Shown in pieces: positions 43,886 through 53,204 of a stretch of DNA of 64,000 nt. Origin of the DNA: an uncultured Bacilli bacterium (lineage in GTDB: Bacteria > Bacillota_I > Bacilli_A > RF39 > UBA660). The stretch's first letter is position 1. Every line of letters begins with the position of its first letter. Below the pieces are notes generated by a model that made no database searches, was not told where the DNA came from, and saw nothing but the letters and a program-made list of their open reading frames with translations. Location: NCBI GenBank assembly GCA_934098385.1, contig CAKOOJ010000003.1, forward strand, positions 94,935 through 158,934, in the 5' to 3' direction. A program made the translations under genes and the position numbers.

Positions 43886-44875
43886 TTATAAATTACATCC
43901 TATATCTTTATAATTTAAGTCATTATATATTGCGTATGTTAAACATTTAAGTCCGCCATGACATGTTTCTGAATGTTCACATTTTTTGCAATCGTTGGGT
44001 ATTTTATTTTTTCTTAATTCTTTTAATAATTTATTATTTGTATATAAATCATACATATTGTTTTTAAATAAATTTCCTATAAGTATAGGCATTCTACGAC
44101 ATGGAACTAAATCTCCATTTTCCATGACAGTTAGTAATGTATCACCTGCTGTACATCCATATGCAAAATCATTTGTCATTTGAAATTGTAAAGCTCTGCA
44201 CATAGATATACGTGTATTATTTTTTTTAAGTGTCATTTTTTTTCTTTCATTATTCATGATTTTTAAATATTCTAATGTTTGTTCTTTATTTAATATTAAT
44301 GATTTATCTATATTATCACCTAATGGTATATATCTGTCAGACCAAACATTATCAACCTTATGTTTTTTAGCACATTTTACCACTTCTGGAAATTCCTTAT
44401 AATTTATACCTGTTGCTGTAAAAGATATAGATGTAAATATATCATGTTTTTTTAAGTTGTCTATTCCTTTTTCTATTAATTTATATGAACCTTTTCCTCT
44501 TATATAATCGTTTGTTTTCTCGCTACCTTCTAAACTTACTTGTACATAGATGGGACTATAAGTTTTTATTTTTTTTGCTATAGTATCATCAATTAGAGTT
44601 CCATTTGTTAATATCGAAAAAGTTATTAAATTTTTGTCTTGTCTTATTAAATCTAATATTTTAAAAAAATGTGGATTACATAATGGTTCTCCACCTGTTA
44701 TGTTAATGTGGCCTTTCATATTTAATTTAATTAATAAATCTTTATATTGATTATAAATTATTTTTAATTTTTCATAACTCAATTCTACTGGTATGTGTTT
44801 TTCTTGATAACAATGTTTACATTTCAAGTTACATTTTTCACTTAAGTGCCATTGTAAAACAAATTTTTTTACCAT
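43886..44875 (-). CDS. radical SAM/SPASM peptide- or protein-modifying enzyme
   Basis: 329 residues from the ATG at 44875. The radical SAM motif CNLKCKHCY (Cys 15, 19, 22) binds the SAM-linked cluster; GGEPLCNP and SLEGSEKTNDYIRGKGSY are typical later motifs. The SPASM region (about residues 250-329) has Cys in SMCRAL, YGCTAGD, LVPCRRM, DCKKCEHSETCHGG and KCL, enough for one or two auxiliary clusters. The family makes thioether or C-C cross-links, epimerisations or other changes in peptides. Its ATG overlaps the DUF2207 stop as ATGGTAA, and its GGAGGTGG site is written in that gene's Gly codons. An earlier frame start is not needed. Confidence 0.88.
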   Translation of the reverse strand: MVKKFVLQWHLSEKCNLKCKHCYQEKHIPVELSYEKLKIIYNQYKDLLIKLNMKGHINITGGEPLCNPHFFKILDLIRQDKNLITFSILTNGTLIDDTIAKKIKTYSPIYVQVSLEGSEKTNDYIRGKGSYKLIEKGIDNLKKHDIFTSISFTATGINYKEFPEVVKCAKKHKVDNVWSDRYIPLGDNIDKSLILNKEQTLEYLKIMNNERKKMTLKKNNTRISMCRALQFQMTNDFAYGCTAGDTLLTVMENGDLVPCRRMPILIGNLFKNNMYDLYTNNKLLKELRKNKIPNDCKKCEHSETCHGGLKCLTYAIYNDLNYKDIGCNL

Positions 44876-46638
44876 GAGCCACCTCCACCACATGATGAAC
44901 AACCGCCACCGCAAGATGAACAGCCTCCACCACATGATGAGCCTGAATTATTACCGAAATGTGAAAAATTAGATGTTTTTTTATGAGTTGTTTCGTCTTC
45001 ATAAAATGTGATATTATCATAAATATCATAAAATGAAGAATCGCTATCAAATTCAAAATTACCCATATCAATTTTTGGCATTTTTATGTTCTCAAATTTA
45101 TCTATCCATTTTTTTGAAACATTAAGAACATATGTGTAAGGTAAAATATCATAAAAATAGCTTGGGTTTTCATTTACTAATTTTTCTAACCTATCTTTTT
45201 CAGCGGTTACTAAAAAATCTCTAAATCCTAAAACTTGTGCTGTGATTTTTTCTCCATACTTTGTTTTTCTTTTCATAAGCATAGCAAAGATAATATTTAT
45301 AAAGATACATAAGAATGATAAATTATATAAAATATTCCATGAGGGATCCATATCTTCTATTGTGTAATAAGATAAAGTATTTAAAATAATTACGGCAATT
45401 ATAATAATTATTATGTTTAGTTTCTTACGATTGCTTACTTGGTCATTAATCACATCACTAAATTTATTTTCTAAATTAATTTCAGTATATTCGAATGCTT
45501 CATATATTATTTTATTTTCACTTAATATAGTTTCATCGCTTTCTCTAAATAATTTATCATATACAGTTCTTTCTAAAATTGATAATGAAGAATATTTTAT
45601 GTCACTTGTTGCTACCTTAGAAATTTTTATTTGTTTCTTTTTATCTTTAATCTCATCTATTTTTATTATTCCTTTACTAGCAAGTTGTATTATTAAAGAT
45701 ATAGTTAATTTTTTACTTGTTTGTTTTGCATATATATATCCTATTTCTGCAGAATTCATATTTTCAGGAGGATAAAATTCTACAGTTTTTGGTACTTTTG
45801 GGTAATTTTTTCCATATTTAAACCAAATTAGAAATGAAAAGAAAGTTAATCCAAATATTATTAATGATGTAAAAACAGAGCCATAACCATAGTTCCAATT
45901 ACCTTGAGTAAAATACCCTTCAGGTAACTCTATATCAACAGTTAAAGATTTTTCTAAATGCTTATTTGTATTTTGAAAATATTTTTCTTTATTTAACGTA
46001 GCGTAAATTTTGTTATCTACTATGTTATAATTTACATATTCGGTTATATTTTCTTGTCTCATTTTGTCTGCAAAGAAATTTATATTTGGATTATTTAGAG
46101 ATTTGGGCATTATTATCTCTAAAGATGCATTTTTTATTTCTGTATTCCAATAATCTCCATAAGCGTGAAATATAAATTCATCATATCCTTTGTAAGGATC
46201 TGTACCCATATCATATGTATATTTTATAACATATGTTTTCTCGCCTAAGTCAACATACTCATAAGCATTTCCTAATCTTATTCTTACTTTCTTTTTCACT
46301 CTATCAACTGTATATGGATCACTGCTACTTCTTAAATTTCGCACTGAAGATTTTCTTTTTATAGTATTGTCATTTTTATCAGTATATTCTAACCATTCAG
46401 GAATAAATCTATAAATGCCATGATGATTTATATCATTCCAATTTACGGTGATATTTTCAGTAACGTCTATAACATTATTAGGTAAAACATTTAATATTAC
46501 GTCATATTTGGAAATACTATATCCACTTTCTTCAGTTGTTTCTGTTGTATCTATTTCATTTCCCATAATACCTATTACAACTATTAGACATAATGTAAAC
46601 CACAAAAATATTTTTCTTTTTTGTTCTTTTACACTCAT
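44869..46638 (-). CDS. DUF2207 membrane protein with repeated Cys-Gly tail
   Basis: 589 residues. An N-terminal membrane segment (about 8-28), an extracytoplasmic DUF2207 domain (VILNVLPNNVIDVTENITV, HHGIYRFIPEW, DMGTDPYKGYDEFIFHAYGD, about 45-245), a membrane helix at about 255-275, a winged-helix-like cytoplasmic part (AEIGYIYAKQTSKKLTISLI), and two more helices at about 400-440. It ends in a 23-residue tail made of SSCGGGC units closing GGGGSW. DUF2207 proteins often end in Gly-rich tails, but Cys repeats are a special version. The gene overlaps lemA (ATGA). Confidence 0.82.
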   Translation of the reverse strand: MSVKEQKRKIFLWFTLCLIVVIGIMGNEIDTTETTEESGYSISKYDVILNVLPNNVIDVTENITVNWNDINHHGIYRFIPEWLEYTDKNDNTIKRKSSVRNLRSSSDPYTVDRVKKKVRIRLGNAYEYVDLGEKTYVIKYTYDMGTDPYKGYDEFIFHAYGDYWNTEIKNASLEIIMPKSLNNPNINFFADKMRQENITEYVNYNIVDNKIYATLNKEKYFQNTNKHLEKSLTVDIELPEGYFTQGNWNYGYGSVFTSLIIFGLTFFSFLIWFKYGKNYPKVPKTVEFYPPENMNSAEIGYIYAKQTSKKLTISLIIQLASKGIIKIDEIKDKKKQIKISKVATSDIKYSSLSILERTVYDKLFRESDETILSENKIIYEAFEYTEINLENKFSDVINDQVSNRKKLNIIIIIIAVIILNTLSYYTIEDMDPSWNILYNLSFLCIFINIIFAMLMKRKTKYGEKITAQVLGFRDFLVTAEKDRLEKLVNENPSYFYDILPYTYVLNVSKKWIDKFENIKMPKIDMGNFEFDSDSSFYDIYDNITFYEDETTHKKTSNFSHFGNNSGSSCGGGCSSCGGGCSSCGGGGSW

Positions 46639-47177
46639 AAATTTACCTCTATATTTTCTCTTTCATTTTCTTCGACGTAAAACATTTTTTGTGGTTTTAG
46701 TCCCATTAATTTTGCAATTATATTGCTTGGGAACATTTGAACTTTATTATTAAACTCTCTTACTACTGCATTATAGTACTTTCTTGACTGTGCAATTTCA
46801 TCTTCCAATTTTACTAATGTATTACTCAAATTAATAAATTCCTCATTTGCTTTTAATTCTGGATATTTTTCAGATATTGCGATAAATTGTGTAACATTTT
46901 TACTTAATTGTTCATTTTTATTTATTTTTTCTTCATTACTTAAATTTGCGTAATTAATATTTCTTAATACAGTAATATTTTTAAAAGTATTTTGTTCATG
47001 CTTTGTATATCCTTTAACGATTTCAACATAGTTCGGAATTAAATCCCATCTTTTTTTCAAATATACATCCATTGTTGCAAAACTTTCTTTAAATCTATTA
47101 TTTAGTTTTATAAATTTATTAACAGTTATTATAAAATAACTAAATAAAAGTATTATTATTAAATATATTACATCCAT
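46635..47177 (-). CDS. lemA: LemA family protein
   Basis: 180 residues: N-terminal membrane helix (VIYLIIILLFSYFIITVNKF) with LNNRFKESFATMDVYLKKRWDLIPNYVEIV, then a long helical bundle ending YYNAVVREFNNKVQMFPSNIIA and PQKMFYVEENE, all diagnostic of LemA. Its role is unknown; in many Gram-positive bacteria it sits beside DUF2207 or TPM-phosphatase membrane proteins, as here. Confidence 0.92.
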   Translation of the reverse strand: MDVIYLIIILLFSYFIITVNKFIKLNNRFKESFATMDVYLKKRWDLIPNYVEIVKGYTKHEQNTFKNITVLRNINYANLSNEEKINKNEQLSKNVTQFIAISEKYPELKANEEFINLSNTLVKLEDEIAQSRKYYNAVVREFNNKVQMFPSNIIAKLMGLKPQKMFYVEENERENIEVNL

Positions 47178-47191
47178 ATTTTTACCACCAT

Positions 47192-48193
47192 TTATATTTT
47201 TTTAAATAAATTATTATTTTTTATTGATTTAAGTATTATGAACGCTAGTGATGATATCATTAGGAATGTTAACACATATTCTTTTACTCCTGTTTTTTTA
47301 TTTTCTACTGTACCTTTTATTCTTTCATCAACTTCGACTGGTTCTTCTTTTGATTCATCTTCAAAAATATATTCAAATTTAGAATCATTATAACTCAAAA
47401 ACATTTTACCTAAAAAAGATGTGTAACCTTGTAATAAATCTATATCTGTAACTGGGTAATATTTACCATTTTCATCTTCTAATTCATAATATCCATAATA
47501 ATAAGCTTTATCTTGAATATTTATTTTATCAGATATTTTGTAGTTAATTAATTCTGCATCTATTGTATCTGTAATTCCATTACTATCATTCTTCGCATAA
47601 TTAATCAAATCTTTAATTCCTTCATAGTTTTTATTATATAATTTTTTTAATATTGCATAATCTGTCATTCTTCCAATTTTATATTTTAATTTTCTTTTTG
47701 TTGTTATACCTTTAGGTGCATAAATTGTTGTAGATACAGTATCTTCACTAAAATATACATTTAATTGTTGATTTATTTCATTTTCTAATTTGTCTATATC
47801 GTCTCTTTTTATCACAATTACATCTGATGTATTTATATAATAAGTTGCATCTTTGTACTCAAGTACATAAAAGTAAAATGTATCTTTATTTAATTCAAAT
47901 ATAGAACTTAAACTACTTGTTCTATTATTATTTATAGAGAATGTATTTGTTCCTGACTTAATTTTGTCCGAGTCTATTGTTTTTGGCTCAAGGTTATCCG
48001 TAAAATTTAATAAAGATTCACTATAATAAATGTAGTAATTACTTGATGTAATATTCGCATCACCAAAATACATAAACAAATTTTTAGGATTGTCTTCTTC
48101 ATATTTTATTTCTGCTGTTTTAAATAAATTATCTGCATATACACTTGTTATTCCAAAAAGAAAAAGATATATTATTAATAATATTTTTTTCAT
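47192..48193 (-). CDS. secreted protein with C-terminal membrane anchor
   Basis: 333 residues. Signal peptide (about 1-21, ending SVYA), an extracytoplasmic alpha/beta domain, and a C-terminal helix (about 303-325) followed by basic residues, so it is a type I membrane protein. No family recognised. AAGGAT precedes the ATG; two bases separate it from the upstream gene. Confidence 0.55.
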   Translation of the reverse strand: MKKILLIIYLFLFGITSVYADNLFKTAEIKYEEDNPKNLFMYFGDANITSSNYYIYYSESLLNFTDNLEPKTIDSDKIKSGTNTFSINNNRTSSLSSIFELNKDTFYFYVLEYKDATYYINTSDVIVIKRDDIDKLENEINQQLNVYFSEDTVSTTIYAPKGITTKRKLKYKIGRMTDYAILKKLYNKNYEGIKDLINYAKNDSNGITDTIDAELINYKISDKINIQDKAYYYGYYELEDENGKYYPVTDIDLLQGYTSFLGKMFLSYNDSKFEYIFEDESKEEPVEVDERIKGTVENKKTGVKEYVLTFLMISSLAFIILKSIKNNNLFKKI

Positions 48194-48195
48194 GA

Positions 48196-49170
48196 TTAAT
48201 CCTTCTTTAAAACAAAACTATCTTTTCTTATTTTATAGTTTTTAATATTTATTTTTTCTTTTGTATCTTTACCAAATGACCCAACTTTTTCTTTAGAATC
48301 TTTTATTTTTTCAATGTAACTAAATGCTGTATTAAATAGATTAGCACTATACACTTGTAATGCACCACCAATAGTAGTATTAGTATCTAGTTCAGTATAA
48401 TATACTTGATATGCATTTTCTCCATCATTTAAATCAAATAAGAATATGTTAGTTGAACCGTTAGAAACTTCATTTACATCAGTTACCGTAATACCAGAAT
48501 TTTGAACTTCATTAACTACTTCTTGATAACCATTTACTAAATCAGAATAAGCAAAATTATAAACTGACATTTCAAATATAAAAGTTTTATCATTGTTAGT
48601 AGCAAGTATATAATCGCTACCATTTTTATAAAGTAAATCCGTTGGCAATTTAAATTTATAGTTTCCTAAAGTTATTTCATAATTATTATTATTTTTATTG
48701 TCATTATTAATTTCTGTTACATTATTGTTGTTATTAGAAGTTGATGTTTGGTAATCGTTGTTATGACTACTTAACATTTTAACTATAATGAAACTAATTA
48801 AAGTAAGTACTACAATTGATGCTACTATTACGATAATTATGAATAGCGTATTATTCTTTTTAGTGTTAATACTTGTCATATTACTATTTTTATTATTTCC
48901 AATATTATTAACAGTATTTTGATTATTTATTAAGTTATTATTCGTATTTGGTGATTCATTTATTTGATTTGAAATATTATTTTGATTATTTGCTAAATCA
49001 CTTGATATATTATTATTTAAATTGCCATTTGATGTATTATTAACGTTATTATTAAAATTATTTTCTAATGTTCCGTTAACGATATTACTTTCACTCTCAA
49101 CTTTAACCCCACATTTAGAACAAAATAATGTTCCTTCTTCTATTTTATTTCCACAATTTTTACAAAACAT
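48196..49170 (-). CDS. zinc-ribbon membrane protein with extracytoplasmic domain
   Basis: 324 residues. The N-terminal zinc ribbon MFCKNCGNKIEEGTLFCSKC (two CxxC) is cytoplasmic, followed by a long Asn-rich linker, one membrane helix (about 112-135) and an extracytoplasmic domain of about 170 residues. The organisation resembles zinc-ribbon proteins that report envelope status, but the exact family is unclear. AGGAGGAATT precedes the ATG. Confidence 0.65.
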   Translation of the reverse strand: MFCKNCGNKIEEGTLFCSKCGVKVESESNIVNGTLENNFNNNVNNTSNGNLNNNISSDLANNQNNISNQINESPNTNNNLINNQNTVNNIGNNKNSNMTSINTKKNNTLFIIIVIVASIVVLTLISFIIVKMLSSHNNDYQTSTSNNNNNVTEINNDNKNNNNYEITLGNYKFKLPTDLLYKNGSDYILATNNDKTFIFEMSVYNFAYSDLVNGYQEVVNEVQNSGITVTDVNEVSNGSTNIFLFDLNDGENAYQVYYTELDTNTTIGGALQVYSANLFNTAFSYIEKIKDSKEKVGSFGKDTKEKINIKNYKIRKDSFVLKKD

Positions 49171-49181
49171 TTTAATTCCTC

Positions 49182-51083
49182 CTAATTTTCTACATTTATT
49201 AAATTTGAATAGTAATAATTGTTATTTATATCATATATTTTAAATAAACAATATAGATTTTTATTTTTTGAATCTTTTAAATTTGATAATTCAAATTTGT
49301 AATCATTCTTTTTGGGAGCTATTTCAAATAACCATTTAGTAGAATTTGACTCCCATTTTTCTTGATAATTTCCATTATCGTCCAATATTTTATATCTAAA
49401 ATTAGTAAATTGAACTGAATCATAATTCTTATAATCTACTAATGAACCCGTTGTTGTTATGTCATTATCTTTATATAATTCTGTACTCTCAACAACTGGA
49501 GTATCATTTTCTATTTTAAAATTAACTTTCAAACTATATGCTCCATATTCTTCTATAAAATTCATGGCGATAGCATTCGTTTGGAAAATATTATTATCAT
49601 TTTCTATAATTTGTAAGTATGAACTTTCATTACTTTCAATGTCAGTTACTTTAATTAAATTATTTCCTAATTTTGTTTTTACATATCCATCATCTGTTAA
49701 ATATGCATTTTTTGAAACATAAATTGGTGTAAAATAATTATCTTCCTGTTTTTCAAATATTATATAATTGGCTCTAGCAAAATTACTTATTTGTTCATCA
49801 TTTAATTTTAATTTAAATTCATTAGCTTCACTAGTTATTTCTTGAGTAAACGTTTTATAATTTAATGGCTTGGCATTAGCTTGTTTTTTATAAAAATTAT
49901 TTATAAAATATTTATAATCAGTTAAATAATTTAAATTATTATAGACATCTAAATGTAATTTTTTTACGGTATCGTTACCATTATATGGAAAATATACTGA
50001 TACACCATTAGAATGTTCGTTATTTGTCCAATTGTATTTTATAAACTCTTTTAAACTTGTTAATAATTTTTTTGAATCCGATTTACTATAATTTTTTATT
50101 AACGATATTAACTCATATAAATCCACTGTATCATAATCTAAATGCTCTAAACCATATTGATGTATATTACTTCTTATTTTTGCTATATCATTATAATTAT
50201 TTTCAAGGTTTATATTTTTTATAAAATCATTTAAATTTTTTTCGACTTTTGGATAATTTTTTAAATCCAAAATTGAATAAGTTATATCTTTTGAAATTCC
50301 AAGCTCACTCATTTGTTTTTTATATGATTCAATATATGTTCTTGCATAGTCGTAGTCATTTTTTAATTTGTCTATATCATTTAAATATCCTAAAACATTA
50401 TAATTTGTTGCACCCCATGTTACTTCTTCACTTGCAATCATATAATTTACATATTTATGTAGTACACCAGCCATTTCTATTGTTGAATTCAAACATGTAT
50501 GAAATGCTAATGTAGATATTTTTTTATGATTAAATGGGCTTTCGCTAAAAGCTTTTTCTAATTCATTTGGTGTTAGATAATCATTCGTATATTCATCACT
50601 TATAGTACCCAAACTTCCTAATCCATGGTCCCACATAATTATGTCATATTTGTCGGTTTTGTAATTATCGTACGAGTAAGTTAAAAATTCCTTAAAAACC
50701 TCATAGTTTCCCATATTTTTTTGAGGAAAAGATTTAACTTTTTCAAATCCATTTTCTTTTAATTCATAAATTGCATTTTCATCTGATTCAATAAAATTAA
50801 ACCATTTTTTTGTACCACCAGTATAAATAAGAATTTTATTATTTTTTAAATTTATTTTTTTTGGATTAATTGCTTCTAAGTCTGATGTTGCTATAGCACT
50901 ATCACTTTCTAAATTATTTCCTGCCAAATATATCATTACGATTCGTGTATTATTGCTATTAATATTAACTATAACTAATATTAAACTTAATATTATTATT
51001 AAAAATCCTAACAAAATTGATATTTTTTGTTCTTTATTGTTTAACTTTAATTTAAATAAATTTAATTTTTGTTCACTACTCAC
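49182..51083 (-). CDS. clostripain (peptidase C11)-family cysteine protease
   Basis: 633 residues, starting with GTG at 51083. One N-terminal membrane helix (about 24-45), so the protease domain is probably outside. The His motif is IIMWDHGLGSLG (about 150-160) and the Cys is in LAFHTCLNSTIEMAG (about 196), followed by ASEEVTWGATNYN. The C-terminal part is beta-rich, as in related secreted proteins. The family cleaves after Arg or Lys and is often made as a proenzyme. It heads the cluster, divergent to the HTH gene at 51197. Confidence 0.85.
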   Translation of the reverse strand: MSSEQKLNLFKLKLNNKEQKISILLGFLIIILSLILVIVNINSNNTRIVMIYLAGNNLESDSAIATSDLEAINPKKINLKNNKILIYTGGTKKWFNFIESDENAIYELKENGFEKVKSFPQKNMGNYEVFKEFLTYSYDNYKTDKYDIIMWDHGLGSLGTISDEYTNDYLTPNELEKAFSESPFNHKKISTLAFHTCLNSTIEMAGVLHKYVNYMIASEEVTWGATNYNVLGYLNDIDKLKNDYDYARTYIESYKKQMSELGISKDITYSILDLKNYPKVEKNLNDFIKNINLENNYNDIAKIRSNIHQYGLEHLDYDTVDLYELISLIKNYSKSDSKKLLTSLKEFIKYNWTNNEHSNGVSVYFPYNGNDTVKKLHLDVYNNLNYLTDYKYFINNFYKKQANAKPLNYKTFTQEITSEANEFKLKLNDEQISNFARANYIIFEKQEDNYFTPIYVSKNAYLTDDGYVKTKLGNNLIKVTDIESNESSYLQIIENDNNIFQTNAIAMNFIEEYGAYSLKVNFKIENDTPVVESTELYKDNDITTTGSLVDYKNYDSVQFTNFRYKILDDNGNYQEKWESNSTKWLFEIAPKKNDYKFELSNLKDSKNKNLYCLFKIYDINNNYYYSNLINVEN

Positions 51084-51196
51084 ATTACTTCTCTCCTACT
51101 CTACATTAGTAGTATAACATATAATTCGTATTTTTTCACATTTTTTTAAATATTTTTTATTTAATGACACAATTTATATGTATAAGGGTGATTACT

Positions 51197-51631
51197 ATGA
51201 AATTAGATAAATTATATTTTTTAAGAGAAAGTGAAGATTTAACTCAAAAAGACTTGGCAGGAATATTGAAAATTGATAGAAGTTTAATATCTCATTGGGA
51301 AATTGGAAGTGATATTATTCCATTAAAACACCTTAATACTATATGTAATTATTTTAATGTTAGTATGGATTATATTTTTGGATTAACTAATGAAAAAAAA
51401 CATTTAAATTCAATTGCTAAATTAGATAAAAAACTTATTGGTGAAAGATTAGTTGAAATTAGAAACGAAAATAATCTAAGACAAAAAGATATTGCGAGTA
51501 TTTTAAATACAACACCATCTACTATTTGTGCCTACGAAAAAGGACAAACATTAATTTTAACAATATTTGTTTATGAATTAGCAAAAGAATTTAATATATC
51601 TATGGATTATATTTGTGGAAGAATAAAATAA
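51197..51631 (+). CDS. two-domain XRE-family HTH regulator
   Basis: 144 residues from the ATG at 51197 (AAGGGTGA upstream; the earlier ATG at 51164 lacks one). It contains two tandem helix-turn-helix domains: residues about 1-60 (LRESEDLTQKDLAGILKIDRSLISHWE) and about 80-140 (RNENNLRQKDIASILNTTPSTICAYEKG), each ending N(V/I)SMDYIFG/CG. Divergent from the clostripain gene across a gap of about 115 bases, it is the obvious candidate regulator of that cluster. Most XRE proteins have one domain. Confidence 0.82.
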   Translation: MKLDKLYFLRESEDLTQKDLAGILKIDRSLISHWEIGSDIIPLKHLNTICNYFNVSMDYIFGLTNEKKHLNSIAKLDKKLIGERLVEIRNENNLRQKDIASILNTTPSTICAYEKGQTLILTIFVYELAKEFNISMDYICGRIK

Positions 51632-51635
51632 AAAA

Positions 51636-51660
51636 GACTTTCAAACGAAGTCTTATTTTT
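51636..51660. terminator. bidirectional terminator between the HTH gene and the HdeD-like gene
   Basis: AAGACTT/AAGTCTT stem with TCAAACG loop region and T-runs on both strands; the convergent genes meet here. Confidence 0.7.
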
Positions 51661-52204
51661 CTAATAATTTTGTTATTTCTTTTATGTTCTTTTTAAATAT
51701 AATTGTATCTATTATATTAGATATAGAATATACTGTAATTAGTATTCCTAGAGAAGTTGTTAATGCTATAGTTCCAATACTAGGATTAAGTATAATTATT
51801 AAACCACATATAATAGATATTATTGAACATGTTAGGAGTGATAACCAACTACTAATATTATTTCTATAAAGTAATATAGATAGTCTTAAATCTAGTGTTG
51901 ATTTAGTAATCATTATTACACCAGCTACTATTGGGAATAATGTTTTTACAATATCTGGATTAACTAGCATTATAATACCAAGTAATAATTCTATGACACC
52001 TAATGTTAAGAAACTAGAGAAGAATATACTTGATTCTTTTTCTATTAAGAAATATATTCCATTTACAATAAGTAATATTGATAGTATATAAGTTATTGTT
52101 GTAAATGATACTTCTGGATAAATAATAAATATTAATCCTATAATTAACATTATTATAGATATTATAATAGATGAGTATAAGAATTTGTTTAATTTATTTA
52201 ACAT
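51653..52204 (-). CDS. HdeD/DUF308 family membrane protein
   Basis: 183 residues from the ATG at 52204 (AAAGGAG upstream; the earlier start is unsupported). Six hydrophobic helices with the repeated short loop pattern GLIFIIYPEVS, GIIMLVNPDIV, GLIIILNPSIG (G-x-x-x-x-x-x-P), the hallmark of HdeD/DUF308 proteins. Function unknown, some are acid-stress genes. Confidence 0.8.
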   Translation of the reverse strand: MLNKLNKFLYSSIIISIIMLIIGLIFIIYPEVSFTTITYILSILLIVNGIYFLIEKESSIFFSSFLTLGVIELLLGIIMLVNPDIVKTLFPIVAGVIMITKSTLDLRLSILLYRNNISSWLSLLTCSIISIICGLIIILNPSIGTIALTTSLGILITVYSISNIIDTIIFKKNIKEITKLLEK

Positions 52205-52260
52205 GTCTAGACTCCTTTCTACTATAATTTTAATAAAAATATTTTGTTTTGTAAACCACA

Positions 52261-53112
52261 TTATTCTTTTATAAGTTGGATATTTTCATTTTTATATTCT
52301 TTTAATATTTCATTCCATATATATGATTCAACTAATCTTGCTTTTTTTGGATTTATTAAAAATCTTATATTTAATTCTATATGTTTATCTTTTACTTCTG
52401 TATATATCATTGGTTCGTATTTATTATAATACATTCTATATGAAGTATTATTTTTTATTTCATTTTTCATTTTAATTGGTATATTTTTTATTACATCTAT
52501 ATTATTTATTATTTTGTATAAAGTCTTTTTTGCTAGTATAACATCACTATCAAGAGATATTTGTACTTTTATTTCGTCCCATATGTATTTGAAACCTTTA
52601 TTCATATTTTTTACTGTTTCTGTAAATATTATTGAGTTTGGAATTATTGAAACTACACCTGTACTTTGATGCCCATAATTATCACTTATTTCTAATAATT
52701 CAAAGAATAATGATCCTAGATTTATAACATCTCCTTTTTGACCTTTTATTTCAATTCTGTCTTCTAATTTAAAAGGTTTATAAAGTTTTATATAAAATCC
52801 TGCAAATAAATTTAATATGTAATCTTTTAAAGATAATGTTATTGCTGCTGATATAAAACTTATTAATGTCATTGCATTTTTTATATTACTTTCCCATATA
52901 AGGTAAATAATTAAAATTTGAATAATAGATATTATTAATTTTATAAAATTTAATGTTTTATATTGTAATCTATTATTATTTATTCTTATTAGTTGTTTTT
53001 TTAAAATATATATTAACGATTTACCTATTATTAGAGTTAAGATTGTGTAAAATATTAAAATTGTATATTTGTTATCGAATGATAAAAATAATGTATCTAT
53101 ATTTTTTAACAT
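52261..53112 (-). CDS. MscS-family mechanosensitive channel protein
   Basis: 283 residues. Three membrane helices followed by the MscS pore-lining and beta domain: LSLKDYILNLFAGFYIKLYKPFKLEDRIEIKGQKGDVINLGSLFFEL. A C-terminal alpha/beta domain follows. It would relieve pressure on hypo-osmotic shock. AAGGAG precedes the ATG. Confidence 0.82.
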   Translation of the reverse strand: MLKNIDTLFLSFDNKYTILIFYTILTLIIGKSLIYILKKQLIRINNNRLQYKTLNFIKLIISIIQILIIYLIWESNIKNAMTLISFISAAITLSLKDYILNLFAGFYIKLYKPFKLEDRIEIKGQKGDVINLGSLFFELLEISDNYGHQSTGVVSIIPNSIIFTETVKNMNKGFKYIWDEIKVQISLDSDVILAKKTLYKIINNIDVIKNIPIKMKNEIKNNTSYRMYYNKYEPMIYTEVKDKHIELNIRFLINPKKARLVESYIWNEILKEYKNENIQLIKE

Positions 53113-53168
53113 ATGAATTTCTCCTTTTTGTATGTTTTAATATATCATTTTTATTAACTTATATAAAG

Positions 53169-53196
53169 TAAAAAAGAAGTATTTGTTTACTTCTTT
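53169..53196 (-). terminator. terminator of the AbgT gene
   Basis: AAAGAAGTA/TACTTCTTT stem (9 bp) with a six-base loop and T-run on the minus strand, just after the AbgT stop. Confidence 0.7.
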
Positions 53197-53204
53197 ACAT
53201 TTTT

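Noticed and set aside
44876..44935. Longer start for the radical SAM enzyme
   Set aside because: The extra 20 residues are Trp/Arg-rich and are only the Cys-Gly tail in another frame; the ATG at 44875 has the ribosome binding site.
46635..46638. Use of the Mycoplasma genetic code (UGA = Trp)
   Set aside because: TGA ends lemA (ATGA overlap with the next gene) and the 42363-42749 gene, and Trp is TGG throughout.
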